Part shown: positions 44,950 to 57,054 of the stretch, piece by piece | How the letters are laid out: the number at the start of each line of letters is the position of its first letter | Position numbering within the stretch: position 1 is the first letter of the stretch | Assembly (NCBI GenBank): GCA_950097015.1 | Contig: CATNEN010000038.1 | Location: 18,944,001-19,008,000 of the forward strand | Direction: 5' to 3' | Source: Macrostomum hystrix | Taxonomy: Eukaryota > Platyhelminthes > Macrostomidae | Length of the DNA stretch: 64,000 nucleotides | Notes under the pieces: generated by a model | Told to the model about the DNA's origin: nothing | Databases searched by the model: none | What the model saw: only the letters and a program-made list of their open reading frames with translations | Made by a program: the position numbers and the translations under genes

Positions 44950-45620
44950 ATAGAGTAACTTTCAGTTGTCCTTGGGAGCAGCTGGCCACTATGCCCCTGC
45001 TCATACCCAGGAGGAGCCCGTGGACACGGCGCGACAGAGCCCATATAATACTCTCCCAGGCCTATAGTCTTCGTACAGAAGCGATCTGGACGCACAAAAG
45101 CTAAGCTGCACGAGGCATTCCGTCGTGCAATAGTCACCGCATCATCGATGTAACTCGACATTGCACTCTTGAGTTTGATCCCATCCGTTATCCTGTTCAT
45201 CCTGCGCTGGAAGGTCCCAGGAGCATTCGATAGTCCGCTTGTGGCATCAAATTATACTCTAAAATTACAGGCCTCGTGACAGTGCGGCAAAATGCCATCA
45301 TGCTTCTGCTCTTCTCTAATTGACACCTGCCTGCAGCTTATCCCGAGTGCAAATCCAAGCAACTGAAGAATTTGCTTCCTCATAGGTTAGAGAAATACGA
45401 CGCACGCTCAGAAATTATAACTTGGCAACGAATTAGGCTATACTGAATTCTCTATTGAATGCTGTAGCCTGTGATCTTTCTTCGGAACAATCACCCATGG
45501 TGTCGAGTACGAGAATTAGCTGGTTAGGGCGGATACGCTGCTTCGCAAACATTTCGTCCAACTGATGATCTATACTACCTGCTCCTGCTGAACGTGTGGG
45601 GGAATCCGGCATGTTGGTAT
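44950..45620 (-). pseudogene. Degraded Ty3/gypsy-type reverse transcriptase remnant
   Basis: Minus-strand reading in shifting frames shows RT-like pieces in the right order: a segment with LDEMFAKQRIRP and PWVIVPKKD near 45480-45560, then SGLSNAPGTFQRRMN and SSYIDDAV near 45145-45230. Ty3/gypsy RTs have a GLSNAP-TFQ box followed by the YxDD active site. Several stops and frameshifts interrupt it, so it is a dead retrotransposon fragment. No LTRs were identified around it. Confidence 0.75.
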
Positions 45621-47007
45621 TTGTAGTGCAGTGTCTGACACGAGAGACGAGACGTTTTGCTGAATAACAAGTTGAACCCTACTCAGCATAATTCACTTGG
45701 CTATTATTATCGATAAGAGAGCAGATACGATGTGCATGCACAGGATGTTCATTAGTTAATAATAAAGGTTATAGAGAGCGAAATCGACAATATTGGTGGG
45801 GAGTGCGACAGTACTGGCCCTCCTTCAGCAAAATCTCCTGTGTCAAAAGAGTTGCCAATCCCATGTTTATCTCATTCCGAGAAACTTCACTGCTCTATAA
45901 TAATATAGTTTCCTAATTAACTCACTCCCGCTCATCAGCTAAATCTGCCGATAGTGGACCTCTACCAGTCTACTGCATCCAACTGTCTGAAGGAGGCAGA
46001 AACTGACAGACAGTGGCCGATGGTATACTTCAGGGAAATAAGATGTTCATAGAATTTCATAAAGAAACAAATAATTAATTGTCCTGCACATGTTAGGACA
46101 CTAAATTTTATTAGCCAATGCAAGTATTACTAAGAATTGTCGTCCTAAGTTAAAAGTTATAAAATTATTCACGGTATCAAAAAATCGGGAGTGCAACGTA
46201 TTGACGCAAAATCATCAAAAAACGATTCCGGCTGAGCAGAGGAATTATTTGCCTATTAAAAGTGACCTCAATGCGCATTACAAAAAGATATTTTAAAAAA
46301 GAAAAGAAATTCGTTGTTTTCGACCGTTTCAAAATTCAATGAAAATTTCTGATTATTACGAAACGGAAACCAACTATCAAGCATTTTATTTATATGAAAT
46401 AATATTATTTAGGCTTGTTCTCACATTATAAAATATCAGTGTCATTTATAATTTACTTTCCTGCCATTCAAATTCGGATTGGCCCGTGTCAAAGCATCCT
46501 TTATAGGTTGCCGCGACAGTAGTAGAACAGCAAGAACTGTTTTTCGTAAAAAAAAGCTTTAAAAGCTATACAATACAGGTGCAGACGTCGATTTGTTTTC
46601 CTTATTGACGTCGGAACAGTAATCTGTGCATTGAGTTATATTTTGTTCATTTTTTAAGTTGCAGGTAACCTGAAGCAATGCGGTATTTTTTACACCGAAA
46701 AAGTGAAATCTGTATACACGAATGGAGTGCAGACTCTTATTATATTGATCAGCAGAATTCTATTTGATCACGAACTAAAAAAATGCTAAAATCAGAGTCG
46801 AATGTTGAGACAAATAGATAAATTAAGTTTTCGAAAGTTATAATTCTTTGCTCTTCTTTAAATGTATGCTTATTGTAAAGGAAATCTACGTGAAAATTTC
46901 TCTCAGAAAGTAGGATTTCATTTTGAATTCTGAACATTATAATAAAACAGGCACTTCTAAAGTAAAATGTATCGCAAATAATTTCTCTAGTCTTTTTCAT
47001 TTTTGAT

Positions 47008-48405
47008 TCAATCCGATAAATCGTCGGCGACCTCGACATTTTTAGTTGAACAAACCATGTACAGAGTGAAGATAAGCGCCACAAACTGAAATTTAGTGGT
47101 TACGATTAAGATTATTTAGTTAAAAAATCCAAAGCATGGGTAATACACCTCAACACCAATTGGTTTGAACGCGCAGAAAATGCTGTTCCGGGGCGTAGCG
47201 GTCGATTATAGCACCCAAAGGTCCACTGATCGAGCTCGAATCCTCAGTGGGGCACATTCATTTGGGGCTTAAACGCATAGAGAAGGCTTGGGGGGGGGGC
47301 AAACCCTCACAGTTTTAGTATGCTCTTATCTGACGATTAAAATTAATCTGTGTGACTTTGTTTCAAAGTCCATGTGCGAAGTCAAAGGCTCAGCAGTCAG
47401 GGGGCAGAATCGCTTCATCGCTGGCTCTAGTAAGTTCACTTTCGCCCTAATGATGTGCTAGTGCCCACCGCTCCCTGCAAATCTTAGTACACCAGAAAGC
47501 AGGCGGGTGTACAACGGGTGCTAGTTGTACATCTTCCCTTCAGAGTTTTCAAGAGCGCTTAATTTTACCTGAGCCGCAAAAAAGACTCCGCAACCCATCA
47601 GAATCCGATTGGCGTAGTGCTCGATGAATTTCAACACGGCGTCAAAGCATCCCTAAAATTGAGCGCCAGCCGGCATCTTGTCTGCTTTCTTGTGTGTTGC
47701 AGGATTTTCAATAAGAAAGGCTCTTTGGTGGAGTTGGTCTGTAGAGTCAAAGAATACTTACATTCTTGTGAACTCCCACTCCAGTGACGGGGCAGTCCAC
47801 GTCTTCCAGATCGTAGTGCAGATATGGCCAGCGAGTTCCTGACAGCACGCCGGACTTCTTTGATGCCTGCACTGGGCAGCAAGCTGCCGGAAAAAGCATG
47901 GTAGCAGTCGTGGCATTCTTCATCACCCAGGTGCGGTTGGACTTTTGCCAGCTCTGGCTTAGCCTGGCGTCTTCTGAATTTTTGACACCGCAGCAACCAA
48001 ACTGGAAGGGTCAGATGAGAAAGGAATAAAGCTTGCTACGAGATCATTGCAAAGCTGCAATGCGGTCATTGTGAAGCTTTTACAGCTGAATCTTACGGCG
48101 ACAAAAACGTAGTAATAAATATTGCTGATAGTGCCGGAAGGTTGTCTCCTTCTGCGCATATAATCGTTCACTGACAACAGGTGGTCGTTCTGCATCTCTG
48201 ACAGCTGGTTCTTGGCCAGGGTCACAATTTTATCTGTCTTGAGGAAGGCGAGGACTCCAGCATGTCCTGCATTACGCATCCAGATTCCAGCGCTCAGCAC
48301 TGCCAGGCCAAACAGCAAGGAGATGACGCTGAAGACGGACAGAGTGATGGCAGCTGGCTTGCTTCCACTTGTCGTGGCGTTTTGCTTGCCTGTGAGGGCG
48401 TCCAT
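47008..48405 (-). CDS. Tetraspanin, TM3-LEL-TM4 part (5' end uncertain)
   Basis: Exons 48405-48097, 48001-47762, 47652-47569 and 47085-47008 close in phase 0 to 236 residues. Features: a hydrophobic segment at about 19-43 (ITLSVFSVISLLFGLAVLSA), then a large extracellular loop with the tetraspanin signature FGCCGV, a second pair AACCPV, CPVTGVG and GCFDAVL, followed by a last membrane helix (ILMGCGVFFAAQFVALIFTL) and a short acidic tail. CCG plus GC in the loop is diagnostic. Only two membrane segments are seen, whereas tetraspanins have four. The ATG sits directly behind a TTCTGCAG acceptor, so upstream exons for TM1-TM2 probably exist to the right, or the message is trans-spliced. Tetraspanins organise membrane microdomains. 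Confidence 0.8.
47185..47490 (+). mobile_element. SINE family 1, old copy E
   Basis: Diverged but colinear with copy B: head ggggcgtagcggtc, cccaaaggtccactgatcgagctcg aatcc-type B box, gggcacatt, and at the 3' end cagcagtcaggggg, cttcatcgctggctc, gatgtgctagtgccc and ctccctgcaaat. It lies in the intron of the tetraspanin gene (47086-47568). Confidence 0.7.
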
Positions 48406-48975
48406 CTGCAGAAGTCAAATATTATGTTCGTGTGAAACAGTAATAATTTGTAAACAATAATTTATTTACGCCTGTTAATGGATTAGACCAGTTGTGCACA
48501 TTTAATGCATAAGTTTTATACATTTTTAACATATAAAAACTAGAAAATTTTGGCAATGAATGAAATACGGCTAGCTAAAACAGGCCCCTGCATTCTACAA
48601 CCTAAACTCCAAGTCTGTCCTTTGTTTTCTCTTGAATGAAGTTGACTCTCAGTGTAGAACACTAGTTAGGTTATTTTTAAAGCATGTAATAGGTCAAGTT
48701 TAATCCGTTTCTTTTTCCTTTAATAAAAAAATTTATAATAATAATTCAATAAATAAATTTCTTTTTTTTACAGAAAATAGAAGATAAATTCACGCCACAG
48801 CTGATATCATTGTGTTTAAATTACAGTATTTTTCACAATATTGTGACGCACATTTGTTAAAAAATCATTTTGTGTATAAGGCGTATAAATGGACGCGAGT
48901 TTCTAGTTCTGTCCACCGCCTTCGCAGCAGTACAGAGAATCAACATTCCGATTATTGAAATATTTGGACGGACTG
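48406..48975. other. Upstream of the tetraspanin exon
   Basis: AT-rich; begins with the splice acceptor of exon 48405-48097. No TM1/TM2-encoding exon was found here. Confidence 0.5.
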
Positions 48976-48979
48976 GAAG

Positions 48980-49255
48980 TGCGACCGAATTCAGAGAATA
49001 ATTTAGAGGCCGAATGCAAGGACGCAAGGAGACAACAGAAGTGTACTCAGAAAGCCTGGTCGAGCTAGCGGATCGTGCATTTCTGAATATCACTCCTGAA
49101 CAGAAGGAAGGAGAACTGGCGGAGCAGTAAATCAAAGGTGCTAAAGTCCCTCCAGAAATCAGAGAGAAATTGATCATTGCGCAGCCCACTAATCTGCAAG
49201 AAGTGAAACGCATCCTCAGAAAAATCGAAGCAGCCTGGAACATGTCACACTAGAG
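48980..49255 (+). pseudogene. LTR-retrotransposon gag-like fragment
   Basis: Plus-strand reading with stops gives a gag-like pattern: QGRKETTEVYSESLVELA, RAFLNITPEQKEGELAEQ, then IREKLIIAQPTNLQEV. Ty3/gypsy gag proteins share the pattern R-(x)n-E-x-Y-x(3)-L-x(2)-LA followed by an acidic stretch and a helical end. In-frame stops (near 49007 and 49129) show it is dead. Confidence 0.6.
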
Positions 49256-49689
49256 CACAGTAATGAGAATGGCGAAAGGCGATGAGATTGAGGATCAGCA
49301 GTTCTAGAAAAAACCGTAGCAAATTTAATCCCAGAGACACTCAAGAAGCAGTCCTATCCTAGCTATGTGGGCTGAACATGGTAAGCGATAAGAAGAAATC
49401 GATAAAAAGAATCATGAACAAGTACGAAAAGAAGAATCGTGAAACGATCGCCGAAGAAAGTAGAAAATTAAAAGAAGTACCAGTTGTATGTTTAGCACTG
49501 ATACAGTTAAGTGGAGAATAGTCACAAAATTCACCATTGCTAAATCGAAAGAAATAAGATAATAAATTATGAAGATTACTATAAACTAAAGACACATCTA
49601 TAAACATGTTTTGATCGTCTGCCATGTCAAATATAGTGTAAGAGTCATGCACGTGCAATACCCGGTGAAATGAGGGCCCAGCAAAATAA

Positions 49690-50020
49690 GTTGCAAAAAT
49701 CAACTGAACAAAGGCGAAAAATCAAAGAGACAAAGAGGGAAAGAAATAGCGCAAAAAGAGATAAAAACAGAGAAAGAGGATAAGGAAGAGAAGGAGAGAG
49801 AATAGAAAGGGAAAACGACAGGGAAGTGCAAGAAAATCAGATAAAAGAAATGTGTCGCAGAGGAGGGAAAATAAAGTCGCAGATGAGGGAAAACCAAGTA
49901 GCAGAAGAGGGAGAAGAAGGCGCAGATGAGGGGAAACCAAGTAGCAGAAGAGGGAGAAGAAGGCGCAGATGAGGGGAAACCAAGTAGCAGAAGAGGGAGA
50001 AGAAGGCGCGGATGAGGTGA
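49690..50020. repeat. Purine-rich region with a 42-bp tandem repeat
   Basis: A ga-rich region ending in three near-identical units containing gcagatgaggggaaaccaag tagcagaagaggg (about 49875-50015). Confidence 0.85.
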
Positions 50021-53000
50021 TCGAGGGAAATTCTCTGTGCTCCTAAAAAGGAAACACTTTCGTTTCGCAATTTCATTATCTTTTCTGCAAGTTACTTTCT
50101 GTTATGGGTTTATTTACGACTTACATTTATACGAAATTTCTTAGCTCAAATTTTCACATCGCGTCTTGCTCATTTTGCTCTACTACCCTATACTGATTAT
50201 CTTCCTCTTTCTCTTCTACTCTATGATTTCTGCTCCTCTTCTCTCTCTGCTTTTCTTCTCTTTTGAGAGAAAACTACAAGTAATGAGGGGAAAATGAATG
50301 AGAGACAGCGAAGTCGCAGTTAAGCAAAAGCTAAGTCATGAATAAGAAAAAGAAATAATAACCCACAATTTGCTAATTCCCAATAAGTATGAAATAATTT
50401 AAAAGTTAAACACCTAGCAATATTTCTAAACCGAACATTAGCTGTGACAAAAATCTTAAACTCTCTACCCTCCAACTTGCATATTTTACAAAGTTTTGCC
50501 CCTACTCATTTTTGTGACTGAGAAATACTTTCTTATCTGGAGCATTTTAACAAAAGCTGTTGATTAAAACTAAGTGCATTGATGCATTGGAATCTGCTTC
50601 TGAATCAAATCAGTTCAAGTGGCTGGTAAACTAATAGCAAAGGGGTTGTAATTTTGTGATTTTCAATTATGATTTGGGTCAATGTTTAAAATTACATTTT
50701 TTCCTACAAAAACCCTATTACCAAGTGTTGCAAATCATTGCCTTTGCAATTGAAACTGTTTGTAACACCGTCAAAATAACATACACAATGTATATCACAT
50801 GATCACATCTTTTGGTTCAAAACTAAGTTGCACTGCTGGCTGAGATGCTAGAGGTTGCACTCTTTAAATAATCTAGTATCTGCCAATAGTCAGGAAGGAA
50901 GCAAAGTGTACACCAGAATAAATTTTGACCATCAAAAAAGTGTGGTAAGACTAAAAACTAAACACTAAAAACCCCACTTTGTGTGCTATACACCATAATT
51001 CAAGGCCTTTGTTATTGTGCAAATGTGCATAAGACTTTTGCATTGTGGGTTGAAGTTTAACTATATTATGCTTTGATTAGGCCTATGCTAATATGTAAAT
51101 GCCAATGTGCCATAAATATGCACAAATGTCTATAACAAGGTCAGCATGTACTGGAATTTTCTGGCCAAACCAAATAAGAAACATTTAATTCTTGTCTATA
51201 TATTTAGTCTCAAAAATATGCATCAAAGTGTAGAAAAAAATTGTAAGACCCATGCCTAAAAATAAATGTTTTGTCAAAAATTAAGAGAGTAGAAATGCCT
51301 TCTTATACATAATTAACATAATGAAACAGGCGGGTTATTAAAAATACAAAACATCTAGATATTGACTATAAATAAGATAACATTTGTTTCACACAAAAAA
51401 TGTAAAAGAAAAATACTTTGAGGTTAGATTAATTTTTTGTATCTGGATATTTTGCATTTTGAAGGAGCACATCATAAGTCACAAAGAAAAAAGTAATTAG
51501 GCCCTAGCTAAATTTGCATTTAGGCCATCTTTTTATTAGTTTTAATATTTAAGCATAGAACTTATTGGCTTAAGATTTGATTTTTACTATGTGAAATTTA
51601 TATACATTTTTTCTGCCTTTGGGAAACGTTCTACTAGATTTAACAATTCTACCCAAGTTAAATAATGTCTGTATTATTTCTACAACTAAGTTTAATCCAG
51701 CCGTGTAAAGGTTTGTCAGAATCCCGATCTCAGATTAAGCCAGTGCTTATCGCCACTGTACTGTGCTAATGACAAAAAAGCTCCTTATCGGCACAAAGGA
51801 CTAGACAGGACAGATTCTGTATTTTTCTTTTTCTTCTAAATTAATTTAAAAGGGGATTTCAAATAGTAAATCATTAATAGAATACTTAACTTCTGCAATT
51901 TTCAGAGCAGCTTTTTTAAGATTCTGCACTGGAAGCAATAGCTGTCAGTTCTAGCTATACTCTAATTACTCTTAACTCCTCTCGAATTTGAAGTACCGAA
52001 TCAACGCAAACTGTACATTTGCGCGTGTTTCATGCATTGTATACGAAAAATGGTCTAATCAAAAGAAACTTAAATATTTAAACAAAAACTTGTTCGGGAC
52101 AACTTTCATAAACGTTTAATAATTTTAAATAGGATCCTAAATGTAATGCGTATTCGTTTTTATATTTTTTGTCTAGTATTGAAATTATTTAGCGTCTTAG
52201 TAAGCTTAAGCTTAAAATGGAAGTTTTAACAGATGAAATTTAAAACCTACCTGAAAACCCGTTAAATGACCTGGTTTTCAGTTAGTTCCTAATTCAGTTC
52301 CGCGCGACAATAATAAATTTTCTTTGTATGCAAAAGAAAAAAGCGACCTAAAGTTTTAAACTAAAGTTAATGCATTTTTGCAATATAACATCTGAGTAAC
52401 TTATGCACAGAAAATATTCTCTAGCATGAATACCTGCAGCTTCAGTCCACATCCTGAATGCTCAACTGGAGTGATTTCTGTTAAGTATCAACGGAAACCT
52501 ACTGAATGTAAACAGGCTTTAGTCGCCTACTTTGGAATCAAAATGACGTTTCAAAGTGAATGTATTTTTGCAATATAAAATATTTTTTCCTGTCTTCTGA
52601 ATTGCAGTTGACAGTAATTATAATGAAATGTATTCAATAGTTTCGCCACAGGTATTGTAGGACAACGAAGTAAGAGGTGTGAATGTCTTAGGAATAAGAA
52701 TATGATACTTGCTATTTCTCAGCAGTTGCAAAGGAATAAAATAATGTCTATTTAAACAAGATTTATGTCTATGTTTCAATTTAATAAAGGTAGATGGCAT
52801 TGTGCTGTAATGCGGGTTGCTGAATAGTATAGCACAATAAATCGGGGAAACCATTTTTCCTATTGTAAACTGGTAAACTGGGGCCTATTTAGCAGGGTGA
52901 AGTGGATTCTATTTACACAAGTGATGTTTTTATGACAAAAATTTATAGATATAAGATTTTAATGTTGGTAAAGGTAATAATGTTTGAAAGGTCTGAGCTC

Positions 53001-53077
53001 ATGTATACATGGTGAATTTTTTGAGATTTGAGAATTAGTCAAGCATGTAAACATTTAATTGATTGTATTCTTGCATT
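50021..53077. other. AT-rich intergenic or intronic sequence
   Basis: Three kilobases without a recognisable exon, RNA gene or tandem array. Possible upstream exons of the tetraspanin gene may hide here; splice-like sites near 52253 and 52437 (minus strand) do not bound a convincing coding exon. Confidence 0.5.
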
Positions 53078-53301
53078 TATTGCTTTTGTCGCTCTATGTG
53101 GAACAGTGGACATGCAAAACGGAACGGCCCATGAAATTCTGTGGCCAAGCGTTTGAATTCACATGAGAAAGTAAGCCATAGACAACTCAAATTGTCATGC
53201 TATGTGAAACGATGAGCCAGAATAGAAGGAACGATTTTAGTTTTTTTTCAAAGAGACAACAAGACGCTTTCATTTTCTTTCGTTTGATCAGTTAAGCAAT
53301 A

Positions 53302-53941
53302 ATGGCGCCCCAAATTGCTGTACGTGATCGACAGCGCATAGTCGCCGCCTTGCATCGTGGACTGTCGATGAAGGATGTGTCAGTCTTGTTAGGAGTATCC
53401 AAAACTTCTGTTTACCGTATTCGGTCGACATTCGAACGGTTTGGAAGCTTTGCCTCGTGGAGGACGCAAGGAAGCAAAGTGCAAAATGGACGCAGAGATG
53501 CGAATTTTTTTACAACATGAGGTGCAGCGAAATCCCTTTCTAAAGCTAAAGTCAATGGCTGAGAAGCTGATTGGACGCTTTCCTGACAAGCCGCAGGTGA
53601 GCCTTAAAACAATTGATCGAACAATGGATGGTTTGCTCTTAACGGTCAAACTTGCTACCAAGGGAACGGATATTCGCCTAAACACCAACCGAGTTGAAAG
53701 CCTGGACGCCAGATGCGAATACGCTAACTTCATGCTCCACTTAGTTCCAGGAGTTCACACTGTCTACTTAGATGAGACCGGTTTTAACTTGTGGACCCGG
53801 AGGTCGCAGGGTAGGTCGGCTCGTGGACACCCAGTGGAGCGCACGGTGACAACCCAGAGGGGTCCTACCGTAAGTGCGTTGGTTGGGACCTGCGCTGCAA
53901 TCGATTGTTTGGATTGTGTTTGCAGCGACACCTGTTTTTGA
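53302..53941 (+). pseudogene. Tc1/mariner-type transposase, frameshifted and C-terminally truncated
   Basis: The first frame (53302-53445) encodes a helix-turn-helix DNA-binding domain (VAALHRGLSMKDVSVLLGVS). Near 53445 the reading shifts; the second frame (from 53441) continues with PRGGRKEAK, a second HTH region, then VYLDETGFNLWTRR, the first catalytic Asp box, and GPTVSALVGTC. The second and third catalytic acidic residues are missing because the ORF ends at 53941 in unrelated sequence. It is not functional as a transposase. Confidence 0.85.
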
Positions 53942-54043
53942 GGTTGACATTTTTTTAGTTTGATGCTTCAAACACAGACTTAAAATAAAATTCATTTGAA
54001 TGCAACTCAGAAAAATGTTTCGTTTCTGCTTGTTTTTATTATA

Positions 54044-55191
54044 CCTTTTGTCAATTGATTTCGCAAAAAAGCCAATTGATTTCCCCATTAGCTGAAGTCG
54101 AAAGCGAGGGCCCAACCAGCCTTCTCGAACATAGATAAGTCCAAATGAATTCCCTTAAGTCCAATTGATTTCCCTCAATTCAACGTGTTTTAAGCATACT
54201 TTCCGGGGAAATCGATTGGAGTTGTTTCATTCTGTTGTCTGTGGTCGAAATCGAGGATTCATAGTTAGTCTTTGCCTACAGCGCAAATCTGGCATGTACA
54301 AGAGAAAAGAGGTCATCAACCTATGTAACAAATGAAACAAAGTAACAAATAGTGAACAACAATGTGCACGGCGGGCTCGCCCATCCTTGCCCAGCCTTGC
54401 GTTCTGGCGGTCCATACATTGAAGCCAAACTCATCCAGAAAGATGCAGTGCTGTCCGTTTCCTTCGTTTAGCATCCAACTGGCATGCTGGAAGCGAGCTT
54501 CTTTGGTGATGTTCGAATTCCAATCGTCCGTGACAGTACGAAGCTTTTTTTAACGTAATTAGCTGCTTGTCCAGTGCACGACTGATAGTCTTCAGGCCAA
54601 TGGTCTCCAATGCAGGCCACCGCACTGAAAGACCACTGCGCATCATTTGCAGAGTGCAGGTGGGATTTTGTTCGACTATTGTTATCAGGTGCTCCGTCAT
54701 TTCCTCATTCAGATGTTTCTTTCGATTGCCACCCTTGGCCAGACTATGATCTCTTCCGTCTCTTTCAAATAACTCAATGATGGACCTGGCGGTTCTGGGT
54801 TTAATCTGCAATTGTCTCGCCAGGAGCCTCCAGTCTTCACCTCGGACATACGATTGAGCGATTCTCTGTCGGTCCTTCTCCAATACTGTAGTGTAGTGCC
54901 CGCGCAGCATAGTGGTTGATGACCTCTTTTCTCTTGTACATGCCAGATTTGCGCTGCAGGCAAAGGCTAACTATGAATCCTCGATTTCGACCACAGACAA
55001 CAGAATGAAACAACTCCAATCGATTTCCCCGGAGAGTATGCTTAAAAGACATTGAATTGAGGGAAATCAATTGGACTTAAGGGAATTCATTTGGACTTAT
55101 CTATGGTCGAGAAGGCTGGTTGGGCCCTCGCTTTCGACTTCAGCTAATGGGGAAATCAATTGGCTTTTTTGCGAAATCAATTGACAAAAGG
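54044..55191 (-). mobile_element. Tc1/mariner-type element with 278-bp inverted repeats (nested, inner)
   Basis: Arms 54044-54321 and 54914-55191 are inverted copies starting ccttttgtcaattgatttcg, with TA at 54042-54043 and 55192-55193. The element inserted into the outer element. Each arm contains internal direct motifs (ccaattgatttccc), the IR/DR-like layout in which transposase binds twice per end. The 590-bp interior is a single truncated transposase gene. Confidence 0.92.
54364..54910 (-). pseudogene. Tc1/mariner-type transposase of the inner element, frameshifted and truncated
   Basis: Begins at ATG 54910, four bases inside the right arm. HTH region: EKDRQRIAQSYVRGEDW, LLARQLQIKPRTARSII, then FERDGRDHSLAKGGNRKKHL. 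A frame shift at a run of A (about 54548-54554) leads to CIFLDEFGFNVWTARTQGW, the first catalytic Asp box. The remaining catalytic part is absent. It is related to, but clearly distinct from, the outer element's transposase. Confidence 0.85.
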
Positions 55192-55393
55192 TATATTTCT
55201 GCAGATAAATCTAATCTGGTTCCTTCTATTCTGGCTCATCGTTCCACATGGCATGACAATTTGAGTTGTCTATGGCTTACTTTCTCGTGTGAATTCAAAC
55301 ACTTGGCCACAGAATTCCATGGGCCGTTCCGTTTTACATGTCCACTGTTCCACATAGAGCGACAAAAGCAATACTAGCATGTACGTCATCTAA

Positions 55394-55700
55394 ATCTAAT
55401 TCACCCATTGAATAGAGTGCTGTCTTATGTTGCTTCGACGAAGTGAGCACTGGCCGGGTCGTCTGGAAATGGTAGCAGTCCACTGTGACGCAAAACTGTT
55501 CGTCAAATAGAATTCCGGGCTGAAAGCAGAAGCTGACTCGAATCGCCATAAAATGTGGCGGCCAATCGGTGTGCAGCGGATAGAAGAAGATCCGCTTGAA
55601 TGAGTTTGAAAACATATGGTAGCCTTTGTGCTTGATGTCAGAAAATAGGAGTATGACGCCTGCTGATAAGCATATGACTTGCAATTCATTTTTCCACACA
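55394..55700 (-). pseudogene. Unrecognised coding-like fragment next to the outer Tc1 element
   Basis: One minus-strand frame has coding-type codon use and a compact sequence: FKRIFFYPLHTDWPPHFMAI, VSFCFQPGILFDEQFCV, VDCYHFQTTRPVLTSSKQ, then LYSMGELDLDD. The frame runs into the transposon end at 55371, and a different frame looks better upstream of 55640, suggesting a frameshift. I do not recognise the family. It may be an exon of a gene broken by the insertion, or part of another mobile element. Confidence 0.4.
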
Positions 55701-55924
55701 ATGAATGAGCGTCATCATCCATTAGTACATAGCTTCCATCCGAGCTGTGAATCGGAAATCGTACGTTTATATATCGATCTTACTATATCGATCACGTTTT
55801 TAGCAACTAAACATGTAGATTCCTCGCGGCACTAGATTTGACTGTTCGCCTGGATCGAGACTGCCCGGAATTTCCTTTGTTGTATATTTTAGCTCTGGCT
55901 CGAGCCAAATAAACGATCCAAATA

Positions 55925-56155
55925 AAGGTGACCAAAAAAATCCGCCAGCGCCGACCTCGGCTGGAGTAGCTGGACTCAATAAAGCCTCGATCAGTTTTGT
56001 CGGGGGCCTAAAATCAGGACACCACAAACGCTTTCCACATGTGACCGAATCTTTGAAACTGATGAGACTCGAGCTGTTCCGCCAGCGCCGACCTCGGCTC
56101 GAGTCGGACTCGATGAAGCCTCGATCGGTTTTATTGGGGGTCGAGTTGATGAAGA
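55925..56155. repeat. Imperfect ~80-bp direct duplication
   Basis: ccgccagcgccgacctcggct with about 60 following bases (55942-56010) recurs at 56079-56150, ending cctcgatc-gttttnttgggg. Probably part of the retrotransposon remnant at its right. Confidence 0.8.
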
Positions 56156-56190
56156 AGACTTCAGATCTGTCAATCAATTAATTACAGACT

Positions 56191-56460
56191 TTAATAAGCG
56201 GCCAAAAACAGGACACTAAAAACTGCACTGGTCCACAAAGAACGCTTGGAAGACACGGCAGCCGACCTGTCACGGCCACGAACGACTTCAACACCGACAA
56301 TGTCATAGTAGTGATCTGCGCCGATTAAGATTGAGATCGGTGTGCTTGCATCACGTGGGTAGTAAGGATCCGCTAACTTCAAGCCTTGCAGATGAGGAAT
56401 ATCGTTCAACAAGACTGAGCGCTGAGGCTCGCAGATCTCTTTGACAACATTAGCGCGCAA
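56191..56460 (-). pseudogene. BEL/Pao retrotransposon protease-region fragment
   Basis: One open frame with the pattern GLKLADPYYPRDASTPISIL followed by IGADHYYDIV and VVRGRDRSAAVSS. The LADP...ID-LIGADyYw.IV...G pattern is characteristic of the retropepsin-like DUF1758 region of BEL/Pao elements. No adjoining RT was recognised, so it is a fragment. Confidence 0.75.
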
Positions 56461-56564
56461 TTAAATAGAGGAAATAATCTTGATTTAAAGGGAGTAATTT
56501 GGATTTTTGGTGGAAAATTGGGATTTCAAGGGAGTAATTCAGATTTTGAGAGAGAAAGTGGGAT

Positions 56565-56740
56565 TTTAGATGTAGGGAGTGGGATTTAGATGTAGGGAGT
56601 GGGATTTAGATGGAGTGAGTGGGATTTAGATGGAGTGAGTGGGATTTAGATGTAGGGAGTGGGATTTAGATGGAGGGAGTGGGATTTAGATGGAGGGAGT
56701 GGGATTTAGATGGAGGGAGTGGGATTTAGATGGATTGAGT
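56565..56740. repeat. 20-bp minisatellite
   Basis: Eight to nine copies of gggatttagatggagggagt (variants tgtaggg, tggagtg). Confidence 0.95.
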
Positions 56741-57054
56741 GGTTCGCTCAATCGGATAACCTACCAAGCTTGCCCATTGTGAAGGTTGGACGCTTTGAGT
56801 CCTCAGCCTACGGACTCAATGCGTCAAAATCCTGACGGCGACGCTTTTTGAGCTGACCAAACTCATCCCTAATCATCGGCCAAGACCCGTCGGTTATGCT
56901 CCCATCGAGTCCAGGGTGACAAACAAATAAACTGTCGACTGACTTCACATCCAGCTGAGTTGTGTACATTGACTGATGTCAATCTTGAAGCTTTACACAT
57001 TATTTACAACTAGCTTAGATCTAGCGTACAACACCTCACACAATACTAATTTAC

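Larger units (their letters stand above)
53080..55371 (+). mobile_element. Tc1/mariner-type element with nested insertion (outer)
   Basis: Terminal inverted repeats of about 160 bp (53080-53243 and 55209-55371) begin ttgcttttgtcgctctatgt and are flanked by TA at 53078-53079 and 55372-55373, the Tc1/mariner target-site duplication. It contains a broken transposase (53302-53941) and is interrupted by a second element at 54044-55191. After removal of the insertion only about 1.1 kb remains, so the distal part of the transposase gene was deleted. Confidence 0.92.

Noticed and set aside
48857-49243. Minus-strand frame of 128 codons
   Set aside because: Antisense of a gag-like retrotransposon fragment on the plus strand.
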